A DNA stretch of 5,287 nucleotides, taken from assembly GCA_018725455.1 (NCBI GenBank), contig QLUN01000074.1, forward strand, positions 1 to 5,287, read 5' to 3'. This document shows, piece by piece, positions 1 to 5,287 of this stretch. Each line of letters begins with the position of its first letter. The stretch's first letter is position 1. Source of the DNA: Chloroflexota bacterium. Its GTDB lineage: Bacteria > Chloroflexota > Dehalococcoidia > SZUA-161 > SpSt-899. Position numbers and translations under genes: made by a program. The notes under the pieces were generated by a model. It ran no database searches, was not told the DNA's origin, and worked only from the letters and a program-made list of their open reading frames with translations.

Positions 1-773
1 ACGACACTATTGGCATCGACCTGGTCAACCACTGCGTGAACGACATCCTGACCTGCGGCGCTAAACCGCTATTTTTCCTGGATTACATCGGGGTGGGCAA
101 GCTCTTTCCGGAACAGGTGAGCGACATCGTCAAAGGACTGGCAGAGGCTTGTAAGGAGGTAAATTGCGCCCTCATCGGGGGTGAGACCGCCGAGATGCCC
201 GGGATGTACGCTGAAGGCGACTATGACCTGGTGGGGTTCATTGTGGGGGTGGTGGAAAAGGGCAAGATCATCGACGGCAAGTCAATCAGGCCCGGTGACG
301 TCATCATCGGGCTGCCATCGAGCGGACTGCATACCAACGGTTATTCTCTGGTGCGGAAAATATTCAACGTCGAGCGCTCCGCCCTCAGCGTTTTCTATCC
401 CGATCTCGGGTGCACCCTGGGTGAGGAGCTTCTCAAGCCGCATCGCTGTTACTACCAGCAACTGAGGGCACTTCTTCCCGGAATAAAGGGACTGGCGCAC
501 ATCACCGGGGGCGGGCTCCGGGATAACATTCCGCGAGTCTGCGGGCTTGGGGCACACCTGAGAAAAGGAAGTTGGGATATTCCGTTCATCTTCGAGATGA
601 TTCAAAAACAGGGCGATATCGATGAACAGGAGATGTACCGGGTGTTCAATATGGGAATCGGAATGGCGCTCTTCTGCTCACCAGGCGATGCTGATGAGAT
701 GTTGGCTGCCTTACCGAAGGCAAGGATAATCGGGGAGGTGGTGGAGGGGGAGGGGCCAGTCACAATTGGATAA
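1..773 (+). CDS. purM: Phosphoribosylformylglycinamidine cyclo-ligase (AIR synthetase), 5'-truncated by the window edge
   Basis: PurM closes the imidazole ring of purines, converting FGAM plus ATP to aminoimidazole ribonucleotide in the cytoplasm. The frame is already open at the first base: bases 1-2 finish a codon and base 3 begins DTIGIDLVNHC, the conserved PurM DTIGIDLV region. The GTG at 36 is therefore internal, not a start. The visible part is about 256 residues, and roughly 80-90 N-terminal residues are missing compared with the usual 330-350. Family motifs follow in order, numbered from base 3: PLFFLDY near 22, GGETAEMPGMY at 59-69, SSGLHTNGYSLVRK at 106-119, HITGGGLRDNIPR at 166-178 and EMYRVFNMGIGM at 210-221. 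The C-terminus ends shortly after IIGEVVEGEG with TAA at 771-773, which is normal for the family. No frameshift is seen. The next gene is 133 bases away and functionally unrelated. Confidence 0.97.
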   Translation, partial: DTIGIDLVNHCVNDILTCGAKPLFFLDYIGVGKLFPEQVSDIVKGLAEACKEVNCALIGGETAEMPGMYAEGDYDLVGFIVGVVEKGKIIDGKSIRPGDVIIGLPSSGLHTNGYSLVRKIFNVERSALSVFYPDLGCTLGEELLKPHRCYYQQLRALLPGIKGLAHITGGGLRDNIPRVCGLGAHLRKGSWDIPFIFEMIQKQGDIDEQEMYRVFNMGIGMALFCSPGDADEMLAALPKARIIGEVVEGEGPVTIG

Positions 774-891
774 ATGACCGTGGGGAGCTACTTGCTCTTC
801 GGGTTACCCCGTGCAATGTAGATGACTGGGAACCCATTCCACTGATGGCAAAGTCACAACATGCTTTAGCCAGCAGGAGATAAATCTACTT

Positions 892-897
892 AAGGAG
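892..897 (+). promoter_or_regulatory. Ribosome binding site of the ABC ATPase gene
   Basis: AAGGAG lies 9 bases upstream of the ATG at 907. It is a strong Shine-Dalgarno match at good spacing and supports that ATG as the start. Confidence 0.75.
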
Positions 898-906
898 TAA
901 AACAAA

Positions 907-1572
907 ATGATCCGTACTGCAGAACTGGTAAAAACCTACAAGATGGGGAAAATAGAGGTACCAGCCCTTGGAGGGGTTGATGTCGAAATAAGCAAAGGGG
1001 AGTATGTAGCTGTAGCGGGCCCCTCGGGGTCGGGGAAGTCCACCCTGCTGAATATGATCGGTTGTTTAGATCGGCCGACCAGCGGTGGTGTCTTTATTGA
1101 AGGGGTTGACGTCTCAAGGTGCAAGGACAAGGAGCTGGCGAGGATTCGCCGGCAGAAGATAGGGTTCATCTTTCAGATGTTCAACTTGATCCCTACGCTT
1201 GATGCGCTGGAGAACGTCACGCTGCCCATGACATTTGCCGAAGTTCCCCGGGGAGAAAGGATAAAAAGGGCAAAGGGGTTACTGGAACTCGTCGGCTTAA
1301 GTGAAAGGGCAAAGCATAAGCCCTCAGAGCTCAGCGGAGGAGAACAGCAGAGGGTGGCGATTGCCAGAGCGCTGGCAAACGATCCGCCGGTGATCCTTGC
1401 TGATGAGCCGACGGGGAATCTGGATACAAAGACCGGCAAAGTGATCCTCGGTTTCTTAGAAAAGCTGAACGCGGAAGGTAAGACGATGATAATCGTGACT
1501 CACAATCCAGATATTATGCGTCAAGCACAGCGGGTTGTCCGTATGTGCGATGGCATCTTGGAGGAGGGATGA
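907..1572 (+). CDS. ABC transporter ATP-binding protein, LolD/MacB (MacB-type export) family
   Basis: This cytoplasmic nucleotide-binding subunit of 221 residues powers the permease encoded immediately downstream. All ABC motifs are intact: Walker A GPSGSGKST at 38-46, Q-loop glutamine 90 in FQMFNLIP, signature LSGGEQQR at 142-149, Walker B with catalytic glutamate VILADEPTGNLD at 162-173, and H-loop histidine 199 in VTHN. The FQMFNLIPTL segment, the DEPTGNLD form of Walker B and the length of about 220 residues are typical of the LolD/MacB/FtsE-like branch that pairs with MacB/FtsX-type permeases, rather than of importer ATPases. The ATG at 907 has a good ribosome binding site. The stop TGA (1570-1572) lies two bases before the permease start, so the two are surely co-translated. 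The substrate cannot be read from the sequence. The Lol role (lipoprotein release) is not assigned because no LolC/LolE pair is present. Confidence 0.93.
   Translation: MIRTAELVKTYKMGKIEVPALGGVDVEISKGEYVAVAGPSGSGKSTLLNMIGCLDRPTSGGVFIEGVDVSRCKDKELARIRRQKIGFIFQMFNLIPTLDALENVTLPMTFAEVPRGERIKRAKGLLELVGLSERAKHKPSELSGGEQQRVAIARALANDPPVILADEPTGNLDTKTGKVILGFLEKLNAEGKTMIIVTHNPDIMRQAQRVVRMCDGILEEG
1562..1567 (+). promoter_or_regulatory. Ribosome binding site that decides the permease start
   Basis: AGGAGG (inside a GGAGGAGGG run, 1560-1568) sits 7 bases before the ATG at 1575. It abuts the in-frame ATG at 1569 and overlaps the frame that would start at GTG 1545. The spacing favours 1575. Confidence 0.7.
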
Positions 1573-1574
1573 TC

Positions 1575-2774
1575 ATGTTCTACGATAGATTTCGCCTGGC
1601 AATTAGAAGCTTGAAGCAGCACAAAGCCCGTTCTTTCCTATCGCTCCTGGGCATTGCCGTGGGTATTGCGGCAATCGTCTCCCTGATCTCCGTGGGCAGT
1701 GGTATGGAGCAGATGGTAGTCGGGGAACTTGCGGACTTTGCCGACAGCATAAGTGTAATGCCCGGGGCGATGGGTCCGATGGGCTTTGTCCCATTGGGAG
1801 CTTTTACCGAAAGAGACATTGAAGATATAAGGAGAATCGAGGGCGTTAGAGAGGTGGATCCGGGGGTGTGGGGATTTACCACCGTCGAACACCGGGGGGA
1901 GCGCATCCCCATCGGGATAATCGGCGGTGACCCCCACGCAATGGAACGAGATTTTGAAGGCATTGCAGAACTCCGAGAGGGACGATGGCTGCGTGAGGAC
2001 GACCACGGGGCAGCCTTGATCGGATATCTTGTGGCAACAGAGTTTTTCGAACACGAGGTTAGTCTCAACGATCGCATAGTGATTGAGGGGACGAGCTTCG
2101 TGGTCGTTGGAATCCTTGACAGAGTTGGTGGCATGATGGGTATGAACATCGATCCGAGCGTGTATCTCACGATGAAGTGTGCTCAGCAGGCCTTAGGATT
2201 AGGACCAGATGAGATATCCCTTATGTCGGTAAGGGTTTACGACGTCGCTAAGGCGGAGGAAATCGCCACAAAAATACGGGAGACAATAGATGCCAATCAT
2301 GGCCTCGGAGGATTTACCTTCACCTCGACCGTGGTTGAGTTCATAGAAGGGATCAAGATGGTTTCCGTGATCATCCAGGCGTTTCTGGTTGGCATCGCCT
2401 CGATTGCACTCCTCGTCGGAGGGATAGGCATTGTTAACTCCATGCTGATGTCAGTTATGGAAAGAACCCGTGAGATCGGGATCATGAAGGCAATTGGAGC
2501 TACCAATGGGAATATCCTGTCCCAATTCTTGCTGGAGGCAGTGGTGATAACTCTCCTTGGGGGAATATTGGGAGGCATAGTGGGAGCCGGTATCGCTACA
2601 CTGGTAAGTCTTGGTATTACCCATTATGTTGGAGTGGCGATGCCTGTGGGGGTGACCGTACCGGTCCTCGCCGGGGGCGTGCTCATCGCCATCGTCGTAG
2701 GAGTCCTATCGGGCCTATACCCTGCCCGGAGAGCAATGAAGATGAATCCTGTCGAGGCTATGCGACGTGAATAG
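1575..2774 (+). CDS. ABC transporter permease, MacB/FtsX-like family
   Basis: This integral membrane protein of 399 residues partners with the preceding ATPase. It has the four-helix MacB topology. A short cytoplasmic N-terminus (RLAIRSLKQHKARS) leads to membrane segment 1 at about 21-42. An extracytoplasmic domain of about 220 residues follows, then three C-terminal membrane segments at roughly 265-290, 318-345 and 361-383. The conserved cytoplasmic loop RTREIGIMKAIGAT (297-310) and the tail LYPARRAMKMNPVEAMRRE (381-399) are hallmarks of FtsX/MacB permeases. Methionine and glycine are enriched at 62-72 and 185-190 of the external domain. GTG 1545 and ATG 1569 are in-frame alternative starts, but ribosome binding site spacing favours ATG 1575. 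Family members export macrolides, peptides or lipoproteins, or transmit force across the membrane. The substrate here is unknown, and no MacA-type adaptor gene is adjacent. Confidence 0.92.
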   Translation: MFYDRFRLAIRSLKQHKARSFLSLLGIAVGIAAIVSLISVGSGMEQMVVGELADFADSISVMPGAMGPMGFVPLGAFTERDIEDIRRIEGVREVDPGVWGFTTVEHRGERIPIGIIGGDPHAMERDFEGIAELREGRWLREDDHGAALIGYLVATEFFEHEVSLNDRIVIEGTSFVVVGILDRVGGMMGMNIDPSVYLTMKCAQQALGLGPDEISLMSVRVYDVAKAEEIATKIRETIDANHGLGGFTFTSTVVEFIEGIKMVSVIIQAFLVGIASIALLVGGIGIVNSMLMSVMERTREIGIMKAIGATNGNILSQFLLEAVVITLLGGILGGIVGAGIATLVSLGITHYVGVAMPVGVTVPVLAGGVLIAIVVGVLSGLYPARRAMKMNPVEAMRRE

Positions 2775-2908
2775 AGCATGATTGGGGAAAGGGTGTTCTT
2801 ACATATGTGGGGACATACCATAGCCGCGGGCTTTATGCCTGCAAAGGATCAATCGCACCCGTAAAAGTGGGCGGTTGCAAGGAGGACTCCCTAAATGCTA
2901 TGGCGGGA
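2775..2908. other. Convergent intergenic region between the permease and ruvB; no clear terminator
   Basis: The two flanking genes converge here, so transcription from both sides should end in this gap. The best candidate is an imperfect hairpin at 2819-2837: CATAGCC pairs with GGC..TATG across a GCG loop, with a two-base bulge on the right arm. It is followed by only a weak T-containing stretch and no U-tract on either strand. A second small dyad, TATGT-GGGG-ACATA, lies at 2804-2817. Neither is a convincing intrinsic terminator. No gene, tRNA or repeat is seen. Confidence 0.4.
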
Positions 2909-3967
2909 TCATAACAGCCGCTGCTGTCCCCCGCCCTCGGCAGCATAGCCCAGGTGGGCTCGCGCCATCTCTCCAACCCTTCTCCCCGCCGGGGTTCGAA
3001 TCACAAACCCCGTCTTCAGCAGAAATGGCTCCACGACGTCAACCAGCGTATTCGTTTCCTCGTTCAACGTAGCTGCCAGGGCTTCGACACCAACTGGTCC
3101 GCCGTGGTAATTCACCAGGATGGTGGTCAGATATAGCCGGTCAAGCCGGTCCAATCCGGCGTGGTCGACGCCTTCCCTGGTGAGGGCCTCGTCGGCAAGC
3201 GCCCGGGTGATCTTCCCATCGGCAGTCACCTCCGCATAATCCCTGACCCGGCGGAGCAACCGATTGGCAATTCGTGGTGTTCCCCGGGAGCGCCGAGCGA
3301 TCTCCATCGACCCCTCTTCTTCCAGCCGAACCCCCAGAATCCGGGCCGATCTCTTTACCACCTGGGCCAACTCCTCGGGAGCATAATAGTCGAGATGATA
3401 GGTCATTCCGAAGCGGTCGCGCAGTGGTGGGGTCAGCAAGCCAGCGCGCGTCGTTGCCCCCACGAGGGTGAAGTGTTTCAGCCGGTAGGGAAGGGTCTTG
3501 GCAAAAGCCCCTTTGCCATAGATGAAATTTACCTCGAAGTCCTCCATCGCTGAATACAGATACTCTTCAATGGTGCGAGAGAGCCGGTGAATCTCATCGA
3601 TGAATAAGACCTCACCGGTATCAAGGTTGGATAGGATGCCCACAATATCGATCGGCTTCTCCAGCGCAGGCCCAGCGGTATGGGTGATCTTGGCCTGCAT
3701 CTCGCTGGCGATGATGTGAGCCAGGGTGGTTTTGCCCAGTCCCGGTGGCCCATGAAAGAGGATATGGTCTATTGGCTCACCCCGGTTCCGAGCCGCCGTG
3801 AGGGCAATTATAAGACTGTCCACCACCTCTCGCTGCCCGATATACTCATCCAGAGTCCGGGGGCGAAGACTCCAGATGAAGCGCGCCTCCTCATCCTGCT
3901 TCTTGAAGATCTCTGCTCCTTCCTGGTCTGTGCCCGGGATTGATGGATTGCGGCTCATGTCGTTCAT
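2909..3967 (-). CDS. ruvB: Holliday junction branch migration ATPase RuvB
   Basis: RuvB is the AAA+ motor that forms hexameric rings around DNA on either side of a RuvA-bound Holliday junction and drives branch migration. It has 352 residues, slightly longer than E. coli RuvB (336) because of a longer N-terminal leader before SLRPRTLDEYIGQ. Motifs in order: Walker A GPPGLGKT at 73-80, Walker B LFIDEIHR at 121-128, RuvA-contacting beta-hairpin region at about 143-163, sensor 1 LVGATTRAG at 168-176, arginine finger in PLRDRFG (R185), and sensor 2 GTPRIANRLLRRVRD at 229-243. The C-terminal winged-helix DNA-binding domain starts near 268 and includes GGPVGVEALA and the wing residues RTPAGRR. The ATG at 3967 overlaps the ruvA stop as ATGA and has a GGAG ribosome binding site. 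The internal ATG at 3958 is less well spaced. ruvB is the last gene of the ruvC-ruvA-ruvB unit. Confidence 0.97.
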   Translation of the reverse strand: MNDMSRNPSIPGTDQEGAEIFKKQDEEARFIWSLRPRTLDEYIGQREVVDSLIIALTAARNRGEPIDHILFHGPPGLGKTTLAHIIASEMQAKITHTAGPALEKPIDIVGILSNLDTGEVLFIDEIHRLSRTIEEYLYSAMEDFEVNFIYGKGAFAKTLPYRLKHFTLVGATTRAGLLTPPLRDRFGMTYHLDYYAPEELAQVVKRSARILGVRLEEEGSMEIARRSRGTPRIANRLLRRVRDYAEVTADGKITRALADEALTREGVDHAGLDRLDRLYLTTILVNYHGGPVGVEALAATLNEETNTLVDVVEPFLLKTGFVIRTPAGRRVGEMARAHLGYAAEGGGQQRLL

Positions 3968-4593
3968 TTTCTCTCCGCTCGAAATACCTCACGAATAAGT
4001 CCCTCGGTATCCCTTAACCCGGGATTCTGTTCCAGAACTTCATCGATCTTTAGCTTAGCATCAGCGCGCTTATACCCCAGACCTGCCAGCACCTCGACGG
4101 CCTCGTCTTTAATGTCCTTCCTCGCCACCGCCGGCATACTGTCGTAACCCTCGTCCTTGAGCAGGGCGAACTCGGCAACCTTCCCCTTGAGCGTTGCGAT
4201 GATCTTCTGGGCAGTCCTCGATCCGATCCCGGGCATTCTCTGGAGAACCTGCGCATCCCCATTCTCGATGGCGTTGGCTACCGTGGATACTGAGAACACG
4301 AATGCCCGGGCCGCCTTCGATGGGCCGATACCCTCGACGGCAATCAGCTTCTCGAAGAACCGCCGCTCGAAGTCGTTGTTGAAACCCACCAAAACCGGCC
4401 GGGGCTGCCTCTCGGAGACATGATAATAAATTTGAAGAGCGATCTCAGCTCCTTCCTCTTTGCCTCGATCGGTGAGGGAGCGCATGACAAACAGGGGGAG
4501 CAGCACTTCATACCCCAGGCCGTTCACATCGACTACAACCTTTGAGGTTTCGTTATCGATACTTCTGATGGATCCCTTGATGTAGGAGATCAT
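3964..4593 (-). CDS. ruvA: Holliday junction DNA-binding protein RuvA
   Basis: RuvA binds the four-way junction as a tetramer, holds it open and square-planar, and loads RuvB. The ATG at 4593 gives 209 residues beginning MISYIKGSIRSID, matching the family's usual start (MIGRLRG-type) and length (about 190-205). An upstream TTG at 4629 would add 12 residues that overlap the ruvC tail and have no family counterpart, so it is rejected. Domain I is an OB fold (about 1-64) with the conserved VDVNGLGYEV at 21-30. Domain II carries two helix-hairpin-helix motifs, IAVEGIGPSKAA at 84-95 and RMPGIGSRTAQKI at 119-131, and includes GFNNDFERRFFEKL at 70-83. Domain III, which binds RuvB, is at about 160-209 (EAVEVLAGLGYKRADA). 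The acidic pin between domains I and II is atypical (SERQPRP at 60-66; see findings). The start is one base from the ruvC stop; the stop overlaps the ruvB start by four bases. Confidence 0.96.
   Translation of the reverse strand: MISYIKGSIRSIDNETSKVVVDVNGLGYEVLLPLFVMRSLTDRGKEEGAEIALQIYYHVSERQPRPVLVGFNNDFERRFFEKLIAVEGIGPSKAARAFVFSVSTVANAIENGDAQVLQRMPGIGSRTAQKIIATLKGKVAEFALLKDEGYDSMPAVARKDIKDEAVEVLAGLGYKRADAKLKIDEVLEQNPGLRDTEGLIREVFRAERK
3971..3976 (-). promoter_or_regulatory. Ribosome binding site of ruvB, inside the ruvA 3' end
   Basis: On the minus strand GGAGAG precedes the ATG at 3967, with its GGAG core 5 bases from it. It lies in the last codons of ruvA and favours 3967 over the in-frame ATG at 3958. 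Confidence 0.6.
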
Positions 4594-4594
4594 T

Positions 4595-5113
4595 TTATTC
4601 CCGTCTTCTTTTAGCCCCCACAGCGGCAATGATCGGGCTGCTCACCCGCTGGTGATGGCATATCGCTATTGCCAGAGCATCGGCTACATCGTGCGGACTG
4701 GGGAGTTCCTTGAGTCTGAGCCTTGCTTCAATAGCCCGCTGCATTTGTTCCTTTGAGGCGCGCCCGTCTCCGGCCAGGGCTGATTTGATCTCGGTAGAGG
4801 CATAACTGAAAACTCGAACTCCGCTCTGGGCGGCTGCCAGGCAGATGACTCCCCTGGCGTGTCCCATCAAGATCGCCGTAGTGGGGCGTTCATAGTGAGA
4901 GTAAAGCTCCTCGATAGCCAGGGCTTGCGGACTGAACTGCGCCAGGACTTCGGTGACACCATCATAAAGGCGGGAAAGCCTTATCTCCAGCGGAGCGTCA
5001 GCGGAGCCGGTGCGGATCACGCCTCCTTCGAGCAGGAGGACATCACCACCGGAAACCTCGATGACGCCGTAGCCGGTGGTGTTCAGCCCTGGATCGATCC
5101 CCAATATCTTCAT
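4595..5113 (-). CDS. ruvC: Crossover junction endodeoxyribonuclease RuvC (Holliday junction resolvase)
   Basis: RuvC is a dimeric, metal-dependent nuclease of the RNase H fold. It nicks two opposing strands of a Holliday junction in concert with RuvAB. The product has 172 residues, essentially the E. coli length (173). The four catalytic acids are present: D7 in ILGIDPGLNTTGYGV, E68 in LAIEELY, and D142 and D145 in PHDVADALAIAI. The conserved STEIKSALAGDGRASKEQM stretch (106-124) also fits. The ATG at 5113 must be the start or lie upstream of it, because an in-frame TAA (5116-5114) immediately precedes it. No strong Shine-Dalgarno is present; the best candidate is AGGCG at 5124-5120, which belongs to the outer arm of the attC-like palindrome. 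It is the first gene of ruvC-ruvA-ruvB. Where the operon's promoter lies is unclear, since the palindrome occupies the upstream region. Confidence 0.97.
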   Translation of the reverse strand: MKILGIDPGLNTTGYGVIEVSGGDVLLLEGGVIRTGSADAPLEIRLSRLYDGVTEVLAQFSPQALAIEELYSHYERPTTAILMGHARGVICLAAAQSGVRVFSYASTEIKSALAGDGRASKEQMQRAIEARLRLKELPSPHDVADALAIAICHHQRVSSPIIAAVGAKRRRE

Positions 5114-5119
5114 TTATCG

Positions 5120-5241
5120 CGCCTAACGTTCCGAGCGTAAAAGAAGCCCAGCACTTATTTCTCCCTATCCCCCAGCACAAAATAAGTGCTGGATTTGTGC
5201 GGAGTGTCATAGGCACGGAGCCAGATACGCTCTGTTAGGCG
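5120..5241. other. attC-like integron recombination site (putative), upstream of ruvC
   Basis: Outer arms CGCCTAAC (5120-5127) and GTTAGGCG (5234-5241) are exact inverted repeats. Within them GCCTAAC fits the attC R'' consensus RYYYAAC, and GTTAGGC fits the R' core consensus GTTRRRY. Inside, GAGCGTA (5133-5139) pairs exactly with TACGCTC (5226-5232), in the place of L''/L'. The spacers are unpaired and unequal: GTTCC (5128-5132) on one side and a single T (5233) on the other. The central variable part is 86 bases and contains its own 13-bp hairpin. R''-to-R' length is 120 bases, within the known attC range. Because the outer boxes are perfectly symmetric, orientation cannot be decided from them. 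No integrase gene or second attC is in the window. The call rests on consensus and architecture seen by eye; a chance or unrelated palindrome remains possible. Confidence 0.55.
5148..5192. repeat. Perfect 13-bp inverted repeat with 19-base loop, inside the attC-like element
   Basis: CCAGCACTTATTT (5148-5160) is the exact reverse complement of AAATAAGTGCTGG (5180-5192). The loop contains a second copy of CCCAGCAC (5171-5178; first copy 5147-5154), allowing alternative pairings. Read on the minus strand, the stem is followed by GCTTCTTTTA, so a weak intrinsic terminator for a gene upstream of ruvC is a possible alternative role. Within an attC it would be part of the variable terminal structure. 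Confidence 0.8.
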
Positions 5242-5287
5242 AAGTCGGTCAATGGTCTTATTACTTGCGATATGCTTCTCTACGATG
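5242..5287. other. Window-edge stretch beyond the attC-like site; possible gene ends, unassigned
   Basis: These 46 bases are too short to identify. On the minus strand one frame reads HRREAYRK and stops at TAA (5263-5261), 20 bases before the outer palindrome arm. Another minus frame stays open from the edge through the palindrome to a TAA at 5157-5155 (43 codons). On the plus strand an ATG at 5252 opens a hydrophobic MVLLLAICFSTM to the edge. None resembles a family I recognise. Confidence 0.25.

Noticed and set aside
774..821. 15-codon reading frame starting ATG right after the purM stop
   Set aside because: No ribosome binding site, no recognisable peptide features, and its length is expected by chance. 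A similar 12-codon frame at 845-883 is dismissed for the same reason.
792..822. Possible promoter (TTGCTC ... TGTAGA) before the ABC operon
   Set aside because: Poor match to both hexamers and 19-base spacing, so not distinguishable from background.
2993..3002. GGTTCGAATC, a perfect tRNA T-loop motif
   Set aside because: The flanking bases cannot form the T-stem (CGGGG opposite CACAA), no acceptor or anticodon arms are found, and it lies inside ruvB.
2875..3072. 65-codon plus-strand frame starting in the convergent gap
   Set aside because: It lies almost wholly antisense to the ruvB winged-helix region, starts at TTG and is proline-rich in the manner of a shadow frame.
4594..4629. N-terminally extended RuvA from TTG 4629
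   Set aside because: It would add 12 residues with no counterpart in the family and overlap ruvC. The ATG at 4593 gives the canonical start.
5121..5135. SOS/LexA box upstream of ruvC (GAACGTTAGG on the minus strand)
   Set aside because: The known Gram-positive-type box needs GAAC-N4-GTTC. Here GAAC is followed directly by GTTA with no second half-site, and the E. coli CTG-N10-CAG type is not seen either.
4859..5140. 93-codon plus-strand frame opposite the ruvC 5' end
   Set aside because: It is antisense to a clearly real ruvC with all catalytic residues, and its product has no family features.
5222..5252. Possible ruvC promoter on the minus strand (TTGACC, 19 bases, TATCTG)
   Set aside because: The -35 box is good, but the -10 matches only three of six positions and the spacing is long. 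It also overlaps the outer palindrome arm, so it is not listed as a feature.

Overview
The window is bacterial: it carries a 5'-truncated purM and a complete ruvC-ruvA-ruvB set, and RuvABC is a bacterial system. Gene packing is tight and ATG starts dominate. No marker fixes the phylum. The flavour of PurM and the Ruv proteins, and a MacB-type ABC pair that would not be out of place in archaea or anaerobes, would suit an environmental anaerobe such as a Chloroflexota/Dehalococcoidia-like bacterium, but that is only a weak impression.

Layout. Bases 1-773 (+) are the C-terminal three quarters of purM (purine biosynthesis). After a 133-base gap with no convincing regulatory element comes a two-gene ABC export operon on the + strand: a LolD/MacB-type ATPase (907-1572) and, two bases later, a MacB/FtsX-type permease (1575-2774). 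A 134-base convergent gap (2775-2908) separates it from the minus-strand operon ruvC (5113-4595), ruvA (4593-3964) and ruvB (3967-2909). These genes are packed with a 1-base gap and then a 4-base ATGA overlap.

How they work together. RuvA tetramers bind Holliday junctions, RuvB hexamers drive branch migration, and RuvC resolves the junction, so the three minus-strand genes encode one complete recombination machine. The ABC pair would form an efflux or mechanotransmission-type transporter of unknown substrate. PurM is metabolically unrelated to both.

The most unusual element lies directly upstream of ruvC. Bases 5120-5241 form a large imperfect palindrome whose outer boxes are GCCTAAC (5121-5127) and GTTAGGC (5234-5240). 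These match the R''/R' consensus (RYYYAAC ... GTTRRRY) of integron attC recombination sites. A second inner arm pair (5133-5139 with 5226-5232) sits where the L boxes should be, and a nested 13-bp perfect hairpin lies in the centre. It reads as a roughly 120-base attC-like site ending 7 bases before the ruvC start codon. The last 46 bases beyond it are too short to identify.
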